Shown here: positions 23,730-33,900 of the stretch, one piece after another
How the letters are laid out: every line of letters begins with the position of its first letter
How positions within the stretch are numbered: position 1 is the stretch's first letter
Assembly: GCA_964446585.1 (NCBI GenBank)
Contig: CAYUPI010000031.1
Location: 1-64,000 of the forward strand
Length of the DNA stretch: 64,000 bases
Direction: 5' to 3'
From: CAYUPI01 sp964446585
GTDB taxonomy: Bacteria; Verrucomicrobiota; Verrucomicrobiia; Limisphaerales; UBA8199
Program-made: the position numbers and the translations under genes
The notes under the pieces: generated by a model
The model's input: the letters and a program-made list of their open reading frames with translations, nothing else
Databases searched by the model: none
What the model was told of the DNA's origin: nothing

Positions 23730-25748
23730 ATGCGCTTCCACATTAAACTGACTCGCGCCCATTGGGCTGCCGCTGCCGGCGCGCTGCTGGCCGCCGCGTG
23801 CGGGCTGCTGCTGCACGAATTCAAACTCGGCACCGGGCTGGAGCATGCAAGTTACGACTTGCTGACTGTTTCGCGAGGCGATGTCGCGATCCAGGAGGCC
23901 GTCGTCGTCTATATGGACGAGGAGTCCCACAGACGGCTCGGGCAGTCCTGGCTGTCAGGGTGGGACCGCGCGCTGCACGCCCGGTTGATCAATCGACTCA
24001 CAGCAGCCGGCGCCCGGGCGATTGTTTTCGACGTCGTGTTTAGCGATCCCAACCCTGCCAGGGCCGCGGCTGACGAGGAGCTGGCGAACGCTATAAAAGA
24101 CAGCGGGCGCGTCATCCTGGCCGCGGATTATGTCCGCGCCGATGCAGACGCGAACCGGATTGACCCGCCATTCGATTTGGTGCGCGACGCCGCCGCTGGC
24201 ATGGGCTCCGATGAGTTGCTGGCCGACGCGGATCTGGTCGTGCGCCAGCTCACGCCTCGTGGCGAAAGTCCGATTTCGTCGCTCGCCTGGGTCGCCGCCG
24301 GAATCTGCGGCGCTCCAGTCACAAAGCAGGAAAACCTGGAGGATGTTCAACGGTGGATGAACTATTACGGTCCCGCGGTATTCATACCCTGGACGAACTA
24401 CTTCAAAGCATTGGACTCTGCTTTGGCGCCGGATGATTTTTTTCACAACAAAGTCGTATTCGTCGGATCCAAAACATTTACGAAATTCGCGGGGGAGCGG
24501 AAGGACGAATACCGCACTCCTTTCGGGTTCTGGCTATCGAAAACCATGGTGCGCCAACAAGAGGGGCTTTTCAGCCCGGGAGTCGAGGTCCAGGCGACCG
24601 CTTTGCTCAACTTGTTGCGTGGCGATTGGCTGAGACGGCTCCCCCACAGGGTCGAGCTGCTCATGGTTCTTGGTCTTGGATTGGCCTTCGGTTACGGCCT
24701 GGTCCGGTTGCGTCCAGTGGGAGCTACTGTGGCATCGCTCGCCGGATTGCTCGTGGTCGCGGTTGCTTCCTATTTGATGTTCCGCAAAGGGTTGATCTGG
24801 TTTCCATGGTTGATTGTGGTTGTGCAGATCGCGGTAGCCCTCTCGTGGTCGATCCTTTTCAACTCGGTCCAGCTTTATGTTGAAAAGCGCCTGTATGAGC
24901 AAACGTTGCGCCTTTATCTGCCGCCCGCGCTCGTCAAGAAATTCGCAAAGTCTCGCGAACTGCTGAAACCGGGTGCCCAAAAACAACTGCTGACTCTGTT
25001 CTTCAGCGACATAGCAAGTTTTACGACGCTGTCCGAAGGCATGGACTCAGACGAACTGGCCACGACGATGAACCTTTACTTCGAAACCGCGGTAGCCAAA
25101 TGCATCCACAAGTCCGAAGGGACCGTCGCGAAATATATCGGGGACGCCATCTTTGCATTTTGGAATGCGCCCGATCCCCAGGCCGACCATGCGGTGCGTG
25201 CATGCGAGGCGGCGTTGCTGCTGCGCGCGCAGGCGGGGGAAAAGTTCAACGGCCGCATTCTTCCGACGCGCATCGGGCTTCACACCGGCGTGGCCAATGT
25301 CGGCAACTTCGGGAGCGAACAGCGCGTCGATTACACGGCCCTGGGCGAGAGCGTGAACCTGGCATCACGCCTGGAGGGATTGAATAAGCATCTCGGCACG
25401 CATTGCGTCATCAGCGGCGAAACCAAAAAGGGGCTGGGCGACCGCCTCGTCACTCGCTCGCTGGGCAAGTTCCAATTAAAGGGCTTCGAGGGCCTGGTCG
25501 AAGTGCACGAACTCATCGGCTTTCCCGACGAAGCCGAACCCACGCGTCCCTGGCGCGAAGCATTTGCCGAGGCGCTGAACAACTACGAACAACGCAACCT
25601 CGAGTTTGCCCAGATGGGGTTCCAGCAGGTCCTGGAACTCAAGCCCGACGACGGCCCTTCCAAATTCTATTTGGAGCGGATCGAGGATCTCTCGCACCAG
25701 CAGCTCCCGGATAATTGGGTGACGCATACGATCTTGAAGGAAAAGTAG
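23730..25748 (+). CDS. CHASE2 domain adenylate cyclase
   Basis: A 672-residue membrane protein. A first hydrophobic helix (WAAAAGALLAAACGLLLHEF) is followed by a CHASE2 sensor domain at about 40-290 (VVVYMDEESHRRLGQSW; FDVVFSDPN; VVFVGSKTF). Three closely spaced membrane helices lie at about 305-385, and a class III cyclase domain at about 415-600. Metal-binding Asp427 (FFSDIASFT) and Asp472 (YIGDAIFAFW) are present. Lys468 and Asp534 (VDYTALGES) are the residues that specify ATP, so cAMP is the likely product. The short C-terminal helical tail has TPR-like content. It is co-oriented with the FecR barrel protein 43 bases upstream. A copy of its 3' end survives at 30724. Confidence 0.92.
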   Translation: MRFHIKLTRAHWAAAAGALLAAACGLLLHEFKLGTGLEHASYDLLTVSRGDVAIQEAVVVYMDEESHRRLGQSWLSGWDRALHARLINRLTAAGARAIVFDVVFSDPNPARAAADEELANAIKDSGRVILAADYVRADADANRIDPPFDLVRDAAAGMGSDELLADADLVVRQLTPRGESPISSLAWVAAGICGAPVTKQENLEDVQRWMNYYGPAVFIPWTNYFKALDSALAPDDFFHNKVVFVGSKTFTKFAGERKDEYRTPFGFWLSKTMVRQQEGLFSPGVEVQATALLNLLRGDWLRRLPHRVELLMVLGLGLAFGYGLVRLRPVGATVASLAGLLVVAVASYLMFRKGLIWFPWLIVVVQIAVALSWSILFNSVQLYVEKRLYEQTLRLYLPPALVKKFAKSRELLKPGAQKQLLTLFFSDIASFTTLSEGMDSDELATTMNLYFETAVAKCIHKSEGTVAKYIGDAIFAFWNAPDPQADHAVRACEAALLLRAQAGEKFNGRILPTRIGLHTGVANVGNFGSEQRVDYTALGESVNLASRLEGLNKHLGTHCVISGETKKGLGDRLVTRSLGKFQLKGFEGLVEVHELIGFPDEAEPTRPWREAFAEALNNYEQRNLEFAQMGFQQVLELKPDDGPSKFYLERIEDLSHQQLPDNWVTHTILKEK

Positions 25749-25771
25749 GGCAAAGCTCCAAAAACCAAATT

Positions 25772-25867
25772 CCAAATCCCAAACAAATCCCAAAAACCAA
25801 CTTCCAGAATCACTTAAGGGCAGTCTCGAATTTGGAATTTGACAATTGGAGTTTGTTTGGGATTTGG
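25772..25867. repeat. AT-rich inverted repeat between convergent genes
   Basis: CCAAATCCCAAACAAA (25772-25787) and TTTGTTTGGGATTTGG (25852-25867) are perfect 16-base complements inside longer imperfect arms (about 25756-25886). The element sits between the stop of the cyclase gene and the stop of the minus-strand giant protein, so it could end transcription from both sides. Similar strings occur at 30800, 37970 and 56390. Confidence 0.6.
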
Positions 25868-25895
25868 ATTTTGGTGTTTGGGATTTATCCCCTGT

Positions 25896-28800
25896 TCACG
25901 GTAACAGCAGCGCTCGATAATAGCGCTTCGGAATAGCCACCGAGTTGCTGTCGAAGTAATCATATACGCCTGACGGCGGGTTGGTCGCGGTGACCAACGT
26001 CGTCCAAGTTCCCAGGTTGGGGGAGGCTTGGATTGAGAAATGGAGGTCCGGGCGGCTGACGACTTGCAGATGTATTGCGCCTTGCGGAGTGAGGCCAGCT
26101 GTCTTGATTATTGCGGAGGTCGCGAGGCTATAATTGAGCTGCAAGATGCCGCTGACGCCGCTGACGCCATCCACCACGACATAATTGGTCTGCCCCTGTG
26201 TTACCGGAAGGTTGAGCGAACTGGTTAGCCCGTTCGTACCGCCGTTGTTGTCGCAGGCGAGCAGCTCCAACACCGCCGAGTTTGTAGGTGAGCGGCGGAA
26301 TACGGCCATCACCGTGTCGTACGAGCTGCCATCGGTGTTCAGATAAAGCGTGCCAGAGGCATCCGCGACAATCGTTATCCAATCCGAGGCGCCCCCGATC
26401 ACTCCGCAGATGACTTCCCCGGGGCCCGTGGCGCTGCCCGTCGTGTTGAAAATCTGAGTGCCGGTGTAGCCGCGGACGATGGTACCCGCTCGCGGGCTGA
26501 TAACCGAGGCGCCAGCGTACTCCGCCGCTTGCGCCCCACTGTTACCGAGAATGACGGAATGATTCGCATCCAGAAGTTTGTCCGTCGCCTGGGCATCTTC
26601 AACTAGAGAACCCGTGAGGTTGATTTGCAGAACGGCGTCGTCGCTTTGATTGGTCTGATAGGGCGTCGCAATGGTAACGTTATAAATTCCCACATTCGCC
26701 GGCTGGACATTGGTGACTGTCAAAGTATTGGTCGTGGCGCCGGGGATGGGGTTGCCGTAAAAGAACCACTGGTAAGCCAGTTGCGGATTGGGATTGTCGC
26801 AATTGATCTGGCCATTGCCGCAAACGCGGGCACCGATGAGGCCAAAAGTGACATCCTGACCGGGGGCGACGGTTTGGCTGGCGGGCTGGGTGACGAAAAT
26901 AGGCAGCAGATGCGATGTGTCCTGCTCCTGCCAGGTCAGAATGAAATCGCCGGTTGCGCCGCCGAAGCCATCAATGGCGATCTGGTATTGGTTCCCCGCG
27001 AAGACGTTAAACATTGCTTTGCTGGTGTAAAAGCCGCCATGACCTTCATCGCTATCGATCACGACCAGATTCGTTACCGCGTTCCCCGTGTAAATCGCCA
27101 GCAACGTATCAAACGTGCTGCCGGCAGTTTGCATGGTGACAACTCCAGTGACCGGCGCCGTCCAGGTGTACCAGACCGCTTTGCCGCCGGGATGGCCTGC
27201 ATGCTGGGGCGCACCTGGCTCAAAGCTGCCGTTGCGATTGTCAGCCCGGATTAAACCACTGAGGCCGGTGAGAGTCACGCGACTGGCAAAGTTCGTCCCC
27301 GCAGGAATATTGGTGAGCACCAAAGTCAGAGACGCCGGGAGAGTGGCGACCGCGTTCAAGTCGTTCCCGACAACAACGGTGTAGGTGCCGCCCTGGCCGA
27401 TCTGGGCGGTGGGGACGGTGTAGCAGGCATTCGTCGCGCCAGGGATGTTGAAACCGTTCAAACGCCATTGGTACTGGATCGGCTGAGTGCCAACCGCGGT
27501 GACGCAGAACATGGCAGTGTTGCCTACCGGAATGTTGGTGCTGACTGGCCCAGAGCCGAGAATTGGCGGCGTGCGGACCGGCGCGGCCTTGGAATACTCG
27601 GAAGTATTGTTCTGCGGACCGGTCGCCGTCGCAGTAACGAACTGCGTGTAGGTCGCAACCAGCGGCAATGAAACGCCAAATGAGCCGGTCCCGCCGGCCG
27701 TCGTGGTCACGGTAGTGGAGGCGATGAGAGTTTGACCCTCACCGTAACCGGAGGGATCCGCGTTGTCGTTGAGGTAAAACTCGATGCGGTACGTCGCATT
27801 GGGCAAGCTGGACAGGTTGCCAAAAATCGTCGTCGTGCCGTCAATGCTGTGGACATCCGTGAGCACCGGGAAGTTCTGATAATCGTTCGGCCCGGTGTCC
27901 GAGTCGTCGGCGTCGTTGGGAGTTACGCCGTCGCCGCCGAGATCGATCCCCAGGCCGGCATTGGAAAGAATGCGGTTTCCAAGCAGGCCATTGCGATTTC
28001 CTGCTGTGGCGTCGAGAGTAATGCCGGTGCCGCCATTGAGCGCGATCACGTTGGGCGCTCCGCCGGCTGTTCCGCCGATGAGATTGCCCAAGGCCCCGCC
28101 GGTGAGGAATACACCGTTTGCTCCGTTGCCAAGGGACCCCACACCGCCGGCGCCGGTTCCAATCCAATTACCCTGGATCACGTTGTTGCTGGCGCTGCTC
28201 GAAGCGAGGACGACGCCGTTGCCGGCGTTGGCCGAGATCACGTTGCCAGTCCCCGGTGTCGTTCCGCCGACGATGTTGCCTGGCGAACTAATGTAGATGC
28301 CGTCACCAGAGTTCCCGGCCGCAATCGTCCCTGTGACATCAGTGCCGATGTAATTGCCCTGAATGATATTGCCGCCCGCGGTTCCTAACCGGATGGCAGT
28401 GGCGAAACCGTTCAATGCCAGACCGCGGACGGTGCTATTGCCGGCCGTGATGACCAGGCCATCGATGGGGTTGCCTCCACCTGGGCCTACCAATTCAATA
28501 CCCGGCGGACCATTAGTCACGCCTTGGGACCAGCCATCAATGATAATCGGGCTGGTGATTTCCGGCAGTGGAGATTGGACCTGAATCGTGTGCGGAGCCG
28601 GGCCGGGCAGATTAAGAACAACATAGTTTTCATCCGGCGAATCGTTGGCATCGAGCAATGCCTGGCGGAGCGAGCCCGGGCCGGAGTCGTTCGTGTTTGC
28701 CACCAACACTTGATAAGGAATCACGCGCACGATGAAGCTGCAGGAATTGGAATTGTTGCAATTATCCACCGCCGTGCCGATGACGATATTCGTGCCGACC

Positions 28801-30446
28801 GGGAACAGCGAATTCGGCGGCGGCGAATTGTAAACGGCCGGATTGGCCGTGCAATTGTCCGTGGCGGTCGGGGATTGATAATTCACAACCGCGCCGCCGG
28901 AAAACCTAGGATATTCCGCAGCATTGGTTTGCGGCGGACAGGTGATGACCGGCGGCGTGATGTCCCTGACGATGGTGGTCTGGTTGCAGGTGTTGAAGCA
29001 GCCGTTGGTGTCAATGACCAGGAGCGTCAAGGTGAAATTCGTGTTGCAGCCGCTACTGGAGGCGACATCAATCGTTTGATTTGCGGCCGAGCCGGAGATA
29101 ATCCCCGCTCCGTCGATCGACCAGGCATAACTCGCCATGCCGTCAGGCCCGCTGTAGCCGTTGGTGGAAGAGGGGCAAACTAGCTCGGAGCCGCTGATCG
29201 CGCACGGCGGCCGCGGATACAACATTACGGGCAGCGAGCAGGTGCTATTGGTGGTCAGCGGGCCGCTCGTTGCTGTCAGAATCAGGCGCAGGGTGTAGGA
29301 ACCGGCCTCGCCCGCCAGGACGGCCACGTTCGAACTGGTCGTCGGGCCCAACACCGAACCATTGCCGGTGACGCTCCAGGAGTAAGTAAGGTTCGGTCCA
29401 AATGAAGCGCCCTGATAAATGTTGGTAGAACCGGGGCACACTGGAGTGGGGCCAGCAATGTTACATGGCGGCGGCGGCAGCACCGAGGGAGCCTGCATCT
29501 GATTGTCTTGAGAACCCAGGCTCACGGTCTCCTTCTGGTTTTGGCCGGGAGGACAGTTGTTGTCCGTTAGCGCGCCAGCAAGGCTATCGAGTTTGAAATG
29601 GTAGGAGCCACCCGAAATGAACCCCGCGCCGACATTTGTGCCCCAAGTGGCGCCGGTGCCGTCACCCGAAATGGCGAGATGGCCGGCCATCTCGATTATG
29701 ATATTTGCGGCAGCAGAGTCCCACGTCAGTGCGTAGAGAGCAAAGGAATCACCGGTATCCCCCCCATCCGCGACGTCGTGGCAGACCGACAATACAGCAT
29801 TGCTCACCGGAGCGTCGCCCAGGATGCGCAACGTGCGCGGGCCGTGCCCGGCCTCGTACGCTGCGATCCTTGCGGTAGTAGAACCGTTTTTGCTGACGAA
29901 CGAGTCAGCCGGCACAATAACGTCGGCAATGTTCGTCCCGGCATGCAGCGCAGAACAGAGCGCCGCCAGCGAGGCCGGCGGCCCTAAGTCGGCCCCGCAA
30001 GGGTTTACCACAATGGTCACTCCCAGCGCCCCGGCATTGTCCGCCTGTGCTTGCGCATAGGAGGTCAGAAAATCATAAGCGTGGACGCCGGCTTTGGTAA
30101 ACTGATGCCGGAACAGGAGCGAATGGTGGTTGCCGGAGGTGGCTGGCAAGCCCGCGAACACCACGCGTTGCATCACCGACATGCTCTCGTAATAGGAGGA
30201 ATTGTTGTTTTGGATGACGGAGCTGATCCAGTGGGTGTTGCCAAGGCCAAAACCGCTATCGTTATTTGCGGCTTGCCTGAAATCAATCGAGGTGCCCGCA
30301 CTCAGCGGTTGGACACACAGTGCGCCAGCCACAGCAAGGAAGCCGATTTCGGCAATCACGCGCCGGATGCTACGAGCGGCGCTGGCGCGCCCGTGGACAC
30401 AGCCGCTGACCCTGGCGCTGCGCGCCAAAGAAGCCACCCTCTTCAT
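25896..30446 (-). CDS. Giant secreted Ig/HYR/beta-helix protein A
   Basis: 1516 residues with a long signal region (IGFLAVAGALCVQPLSA). The N-terminal ~240 residues are unlike those of its neighbour. They are followed by PKD/Ig-like units (YSWSVTGNGSVLG), one HYR-like domain (DITPPVITCPPQTNAAEYP; GTNIVIGTAVDNCNNSNSC) and a CSLREA-type start (NDSGPGSLRQALLDANDSPD) to a parallel beta-helix with NxIxGNxIGT repeats. Ig-like domains come next (YQWRLNGFNIPGATNACYT), then two 'TDKLLDANH...' type modules, and the end domain FSIQASPNLGTWTTLV...YYRALLLP. Such proteins are surface or extracellular adhesion-like or polysaccharide-associated proteins; the ligand is unknown. From the CSLREA part onward it is closely paralogous to the next gene. 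Confidence 0.85.
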   Translation of the reverse strand: MKRVASLARSARVSGCVHGRASAARSIRRVIAEIGFLAVAGALCVQPLSAGTSIDFRQAANNDSGFGLGNTHWISSVIQNNNSSYYESMSVMQRVVFAGLPATSGNHHSLLFRHQFTKAGVHAYDFLTSYAQAQADNAGALGVTIVVNPCGADLGPPASLAALCSALHAGTNIADVIVPADSFVSKNGSTTARIAAYEAGHGPRTLRILGDAPVSNAVLSVCHDVADGGDTGDSFALYALTWDSAAANIIIEMAGHLAISGDGTGATWGTNVGAGFISGGSYHFKLDSLAGALTDNNCPPGQNQKETVSLGSQDNQMQAPSVLPPPPCNIAGPTPVCPGSTNIYQGASFGPNLTYSWSVTGNGSVLGPTTSSNVAVLAGEAGSYTLRLILTATSGPLTTNSTCSLPVMLYPRPPCAISGSELVCPSSTNGYSGPDGMASYAWSIDGAGIISGSAANQTIDVASSSGCNTNFTLTLLVIDTNGCFNTCNQTTIVRDITPPVITCPPQTNAAEYPRFSGGAVVNYQSPTATDNCTANPAVYNSPPPNSLFPVGTNIVIGTAVDNCNNSNSCSFIVRVIPYQVLVANTNDSGPGSLRQALLDANDSPDENYVVLNLPGPAPHTIQVQSPLPEITSPIIIDGWSQGVTNGPPGIELVGPGGGNPIDGLVITAGNSTVRGLALNGFATAIRLGTAGGNIIQGNYIGTDVTGTIAAGNSGDGIYISSPGNIVGGTTPGTGNVISANAGNGVVLASSSASNNVIQGNWIGTGAGGVGSLGNGANGVFLTGGALGNLIGGTAGGAPNVIALNGGTGITLDATAGNRNGLLGNRILSNAGLGIDLGGDGVTPNDADDSDTGPNDYQNFPVLTDVHSIDGTTTIFGNLSSLPNATYRIEFYLNDNADPSGYGEGQTLIASTTVTTTAGGTGSFGVSLPLVATYTQFVTATATGPQNNTSEYSKAAPVRTPPILGSGPVSTNIPVGNTAMFCVTAVGTQPIQYQWRLNGFNIPGATNACYTVPTAQIGQGGTYTVVVGNDLNAVATLPASLTLVLTNIPAGTNFASRVTLTGLSGLIRADNRNGSFEPGAPQHAGHPGGKAVWYTWTAPVTGVVTMQTAGSTFDTLLAIYTGNAVTNLVVIDSDEGHGGFYTSKAMFNVFAGNQYQIAIDGFGGATGDFILTWQEQDTSHLLPIFVTQPASQTVAPGQDVTFGLIGARVCGNGQINCDNPNPQLAYQWFFYGNPIPGATTNTLTVTNVQPANVGIYNVTIATPYQTNQSDDAVLQINLTGSLVEDAQATDKLLDANHSVILGNSGAQAAEYAGASVISPRAGTIVRGYTGTQIFNTTGSATGPGEVICGVIGGASDWITIVADASGTLYLNTDGSSYDTVMAVFRRSPTNSAVLELLACDNNGGTNGLTSSLNLPVTQGQTNYVVVDGVSGVSGILQLNYSLATSAIIKTAGLTPQGAIHLQVVSRPDLHFSIQASPNLGTWTTLVTATNPPSGVYDYFDSNSVAIPKRYYRALLLP

Positions 30447-30918
30447 AATTTATGTCTCATCCCGACGCCGCAATTCTGCCTCCACCATGGGCCTAAACAG
30501 GCCAGGCGCGGGCATAAAGCACTCCCGCCTCAGATATGCTTCTGCGGCTCATCGGCGCAACTGGAACGGACCGATTATACGTGATCGAGATCGACGATCA
30601 AGCGCAAAATTGCGCCAATCCGCGGTGCCGTGTGGCTGGAGTAGGGTCCGTGGTTGGCCATACCGCCGCGGCGCTGGAGGCCCTGAATCGCGGCCTGGGA
30701 CTTTCAGGAACGGGCTACGGCGGCAGCTCCCGCTTAATTGGGTGATGCATACGACCCTGAAGGAAGAGTCAGGCGAAACTCCAACAACTAAACACCAAGC
30801 TGCAAACAAAATCGAAATCTCAAATCCCAAGCGCGAGACGGCCGCTCACTGGGTTGGGAGCTCGGCGCTTAGGAGTTGTTCGGGTTTTGGAATTTGGTTC
30901 TTGGGAAGTGTCCCGCGT
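30447..30918. other. Intergenic region between the two giant genes
   Basis: No intact gene is seen. It holds the upstream region of protein A, a remnant of the cyclase 3' end (30724-30782) and a degenerate AT-rich repeat like that at 25772. The part from 30540 to 30720 keeps short open frames but no recognisable protein; it may be older cyclase-derived or unrelated sequence. Confidence 0.5.
30724..30782 (+). pseudogene. Remnant of the 3' end of the CHASE2 cyclase gene
   Basis: The sequence aligns without gaps to 25701-25759, the last codons and stop region of the cyclase (shared CAGCTCCCG, TAATTGGGTGA, GCATACGA, TGAAGGAA, AGT). About 49 aligned bases contain 8 differences by my count. The cyclase stop codon is lost in the copy. 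It precedes the second giant gene just as the intact cyclase end precedes the first, marking a tandem duplication. Confidence 0.75.
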
Positions 30919-33900
30919 TCAGGGCAAGAGCAGCGCCCGGTAATATCGTCGCGGCATGGCCACCGAGTTGCTGTCGAAGTAATCATAGACGCCAGAGGGC
31001 GGGTTGGTCGCGGTGACCAACGAGGTCCAAGTCGCCAGATTGGTAGAGGCTTGGATCGAGAAATGGAGGTCGGGCCGGCTGACGACCTGCAAGTGGATCG
31101 CACCCTGGGACGTCAGCCCGGCTGTCTTGAGGAGTGTTGAGGTCGCGAGGCTATAATTGAGCTGCAGAATGCCGCTCACGCCATTGACGCCATCCACCAC
31201 AACGTAATTCGTCTGCCCGACCGTCACCGGGAGGTTGAGCGAACTGGTTAGCCCATTCGTGCCGCCGTTGTTGTCGCAGGCCAGCAGCTCCAGAACCGCC
31301 GCGTTGGTGGGCGAGCGGCGGAAGACAGCCATCACCGTGTCGTAGGAACTTCCATCGGTGTTCAGGTAAAGCGTGCCGGAAGCATCTGCGACAATCGTTA
31401 TCCAATCCGAAGCGCCACCGATCACTCCACAGATGACTTCACCGGGGCCCGTGGCGCTGCCGGTGGTGTTGAAAATCTGAGTGCCGGTGTAACCACGGAC
31501 AATGGTGCCCGCTCGCGGGCTAATAACCGAGTCGCCAGCGTACTCTGCCACTTGCGTATCACCGTTGCCGAGGATGATCGGTTGAGTGGCATCCAGCAGC
31601 TTGTCCGTTGCCAGGGCATCTTCAACCAAAGAACCTGTGAGGTTGATTTGCAGAATGGTGTCGTCGCTTTGATTGGTTTGATATGGCGTCCAAATGCGAA
31701 GGGTATAAATCCCCACTTGCGCAGGTTGGACATTGGTGACCGTGAAGGTGTTGGTCGTGGCACCCGGGATGGGATTGCCGTAGAAGGACCACTGGTAGAA
31801 CAGTTGCGGGTTGGGGTCGAAGCAATTGGTCTGGCCATTGCCGCAGACGCGGGCCGCGATCGCGGTAAAGGTGACATCCTGGCTAGGCGCTACGGTTTGG
31901 CTGGCGGGCTGGGTGACGAAGGTCGGAAGCAGGTGCGAGGTGTTCTGCTCTTGCCAGGCAAGGATGAAATCGCCGCTTGCGCCCCCGAAGCCGTCAATTG
32001 CAATCTGATACTGGGTGCCCTGGAAGGCATTGAAATGAACCAAGCTGGTGTAGAAACCGCCATGGCCCTCATCGCTATCGACGACAACCAGATTTGTCAG
32101 CGCTGTGCCAGTGTAAACCGCCAGCAGGGTGTCAAAAGTGCTGCCGGAGGTCTGCATAGTGACGACTCCGGTGACTGGCGCCCTCCAGGTGTACCAAACC
32201 GCTTTGCCGCCCGGCTGGCCTGCATGCAAGGGTTCACCTGGCTCAGAAGTGCCGTTCCGGTTGTCAGCCCTGAACAGGCCACTGGTGCCGGAGAGGGTGA
32301 CGCGACTGGCGAAATTGGTTCCCGCAGGAATATTCGTCAGAGACAGTGTCATGGTCGCCGGGAGGGTGGCGATGGCGTCCAAGGCGTTGCCGACAACGAC
32401 CGTGTACGTGCCGCCTTGCCCCACCTGCGAGGCGGGAACGGTATAGCAAGCAGCGGTCGCGCCGGGAATATTGAACCCGTTAAGTCGCCACTGGTAAAAG
32501 ATGGGCGGCGTGCCCGTCGCGGTCGCGCAGAAGGTCGCAGTGGTGCCGACCGCGACGTTGGTGCTGACTGGGCTCGCGCCGAGGATTGGCGGGGTCCGGA
32601 CTTGGTGGGCCGGCGAAAACTCCGAGGTATTATTGTGCGGATCGGTTGCGGTGGCAGTGATGAACTGTGTGAAGGTAGCGGTCACGGGAAAAGCGGCCGT
32701 GAACGATTGCGCGCCGCTTCCATGCACAGTCACGAATGTGGAGCCGAGAAAGTTCTGCCCCTCGCCGTATCCGGATGGATCGGGCACATCGTTCAAGAAA
32801 AACTCAATGCGGTACGTCGCGTTGTGAGAAGTCGTCAGTTGTCCATACACGGTGGTGGTGCCATTAGCGGACTGAGCATCGCTCAGGATCGGGAAATTCT
32901 GAAAGTCATTCGGCCCGCTCTCGGAGTCGTTGGGATTATTGGGCGTGACGCCGTCGTCGCCCAGATCAATACCAAGGCCCTGATTGGCGAAAATGGAGTT
33001 GCCCAGCAGGGCGTTTCCACTGCCGGCCGAGGCAGTCAGGGTGACGCCGTTGGCGCCGTTAAGAGAAATCACGTTACCCAGGACAGCGTTGTTGGTGGCG
33101 CTCGAGGTCGCAAGAGCCACTCCATTGCTGGCATTTCTTGAAATTGTGTTTCCCAGCCCAGCAGCCGTTCCACCGATCACATTGCCCGGCGTGCTCACGA
33201 AGATGCCGTTGCCGGAGTTGCCCAGAGCATTGGTCCCGGATCGGTCCGTGCCGATGAAATTGCCTTGAAGGACGTTCGTTCCTCCAGCTTCGAGCCGAAT
33301 GGCTGTTCCAAATCCGTGCAGCGCGAGACCGCGCACGGTGCTGTTGCCTGCCCAAATCACCAGGCCGTCGATGCCATTGCTGGCCGTGCTGCCGTCCAAT
33401 TCGATCAGCGGTGAACCCGCAAAACCCGGCTGCGACCACCCGTCAATAATGATCGGACTCGTCAGCACCGGCAGGGCCGAGCGCAAGTGAATGGGTTGCG
33501 GCACCGGGCCGGGCAGGTTGAACACAATCAGGTTTTCATCCGGGGAATCGTTGGCATCGAGCAGCGCCTGGCGCAGCGTGCCCGGCCCTGAATCGGTTGT
33601 GCTGGTCACAGTGACACGGAGGCGGTACGGAATGACCCGGACTGTAAAAGAGCAGGCATTGGTATTGCCGGAGTGATCCGCTGCCGTGCAGATCACAGTG
33701 TTGGTGCCCACGGGCAAACTTGAGCCGGATGGCGGCACGCAAGATACGAGCAGGCTGTTGTCGCAGACATCTGTTGCGGCTGGCGCTGGGAAAGTGACGT
33801 TTGTGGCCAACCCGGAATCGCGCGGCGCCTCAGCCACGATCTTGTTAGTGGGACAAACAATCTGCGGGGGCGTGGTGTCCCGCACTGTGACCGTGAAACT

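Noticed and set aside
31552..33141. Long plus-strand open frame (529 codons) opposite giant protein B, with several similar ones at 26625-29183
   Set aside because: They are antisense to well-supported Ig/beta-helix coding sequence, have no recognisable motif, and arise from the high GC content and repeat structure of that gene.
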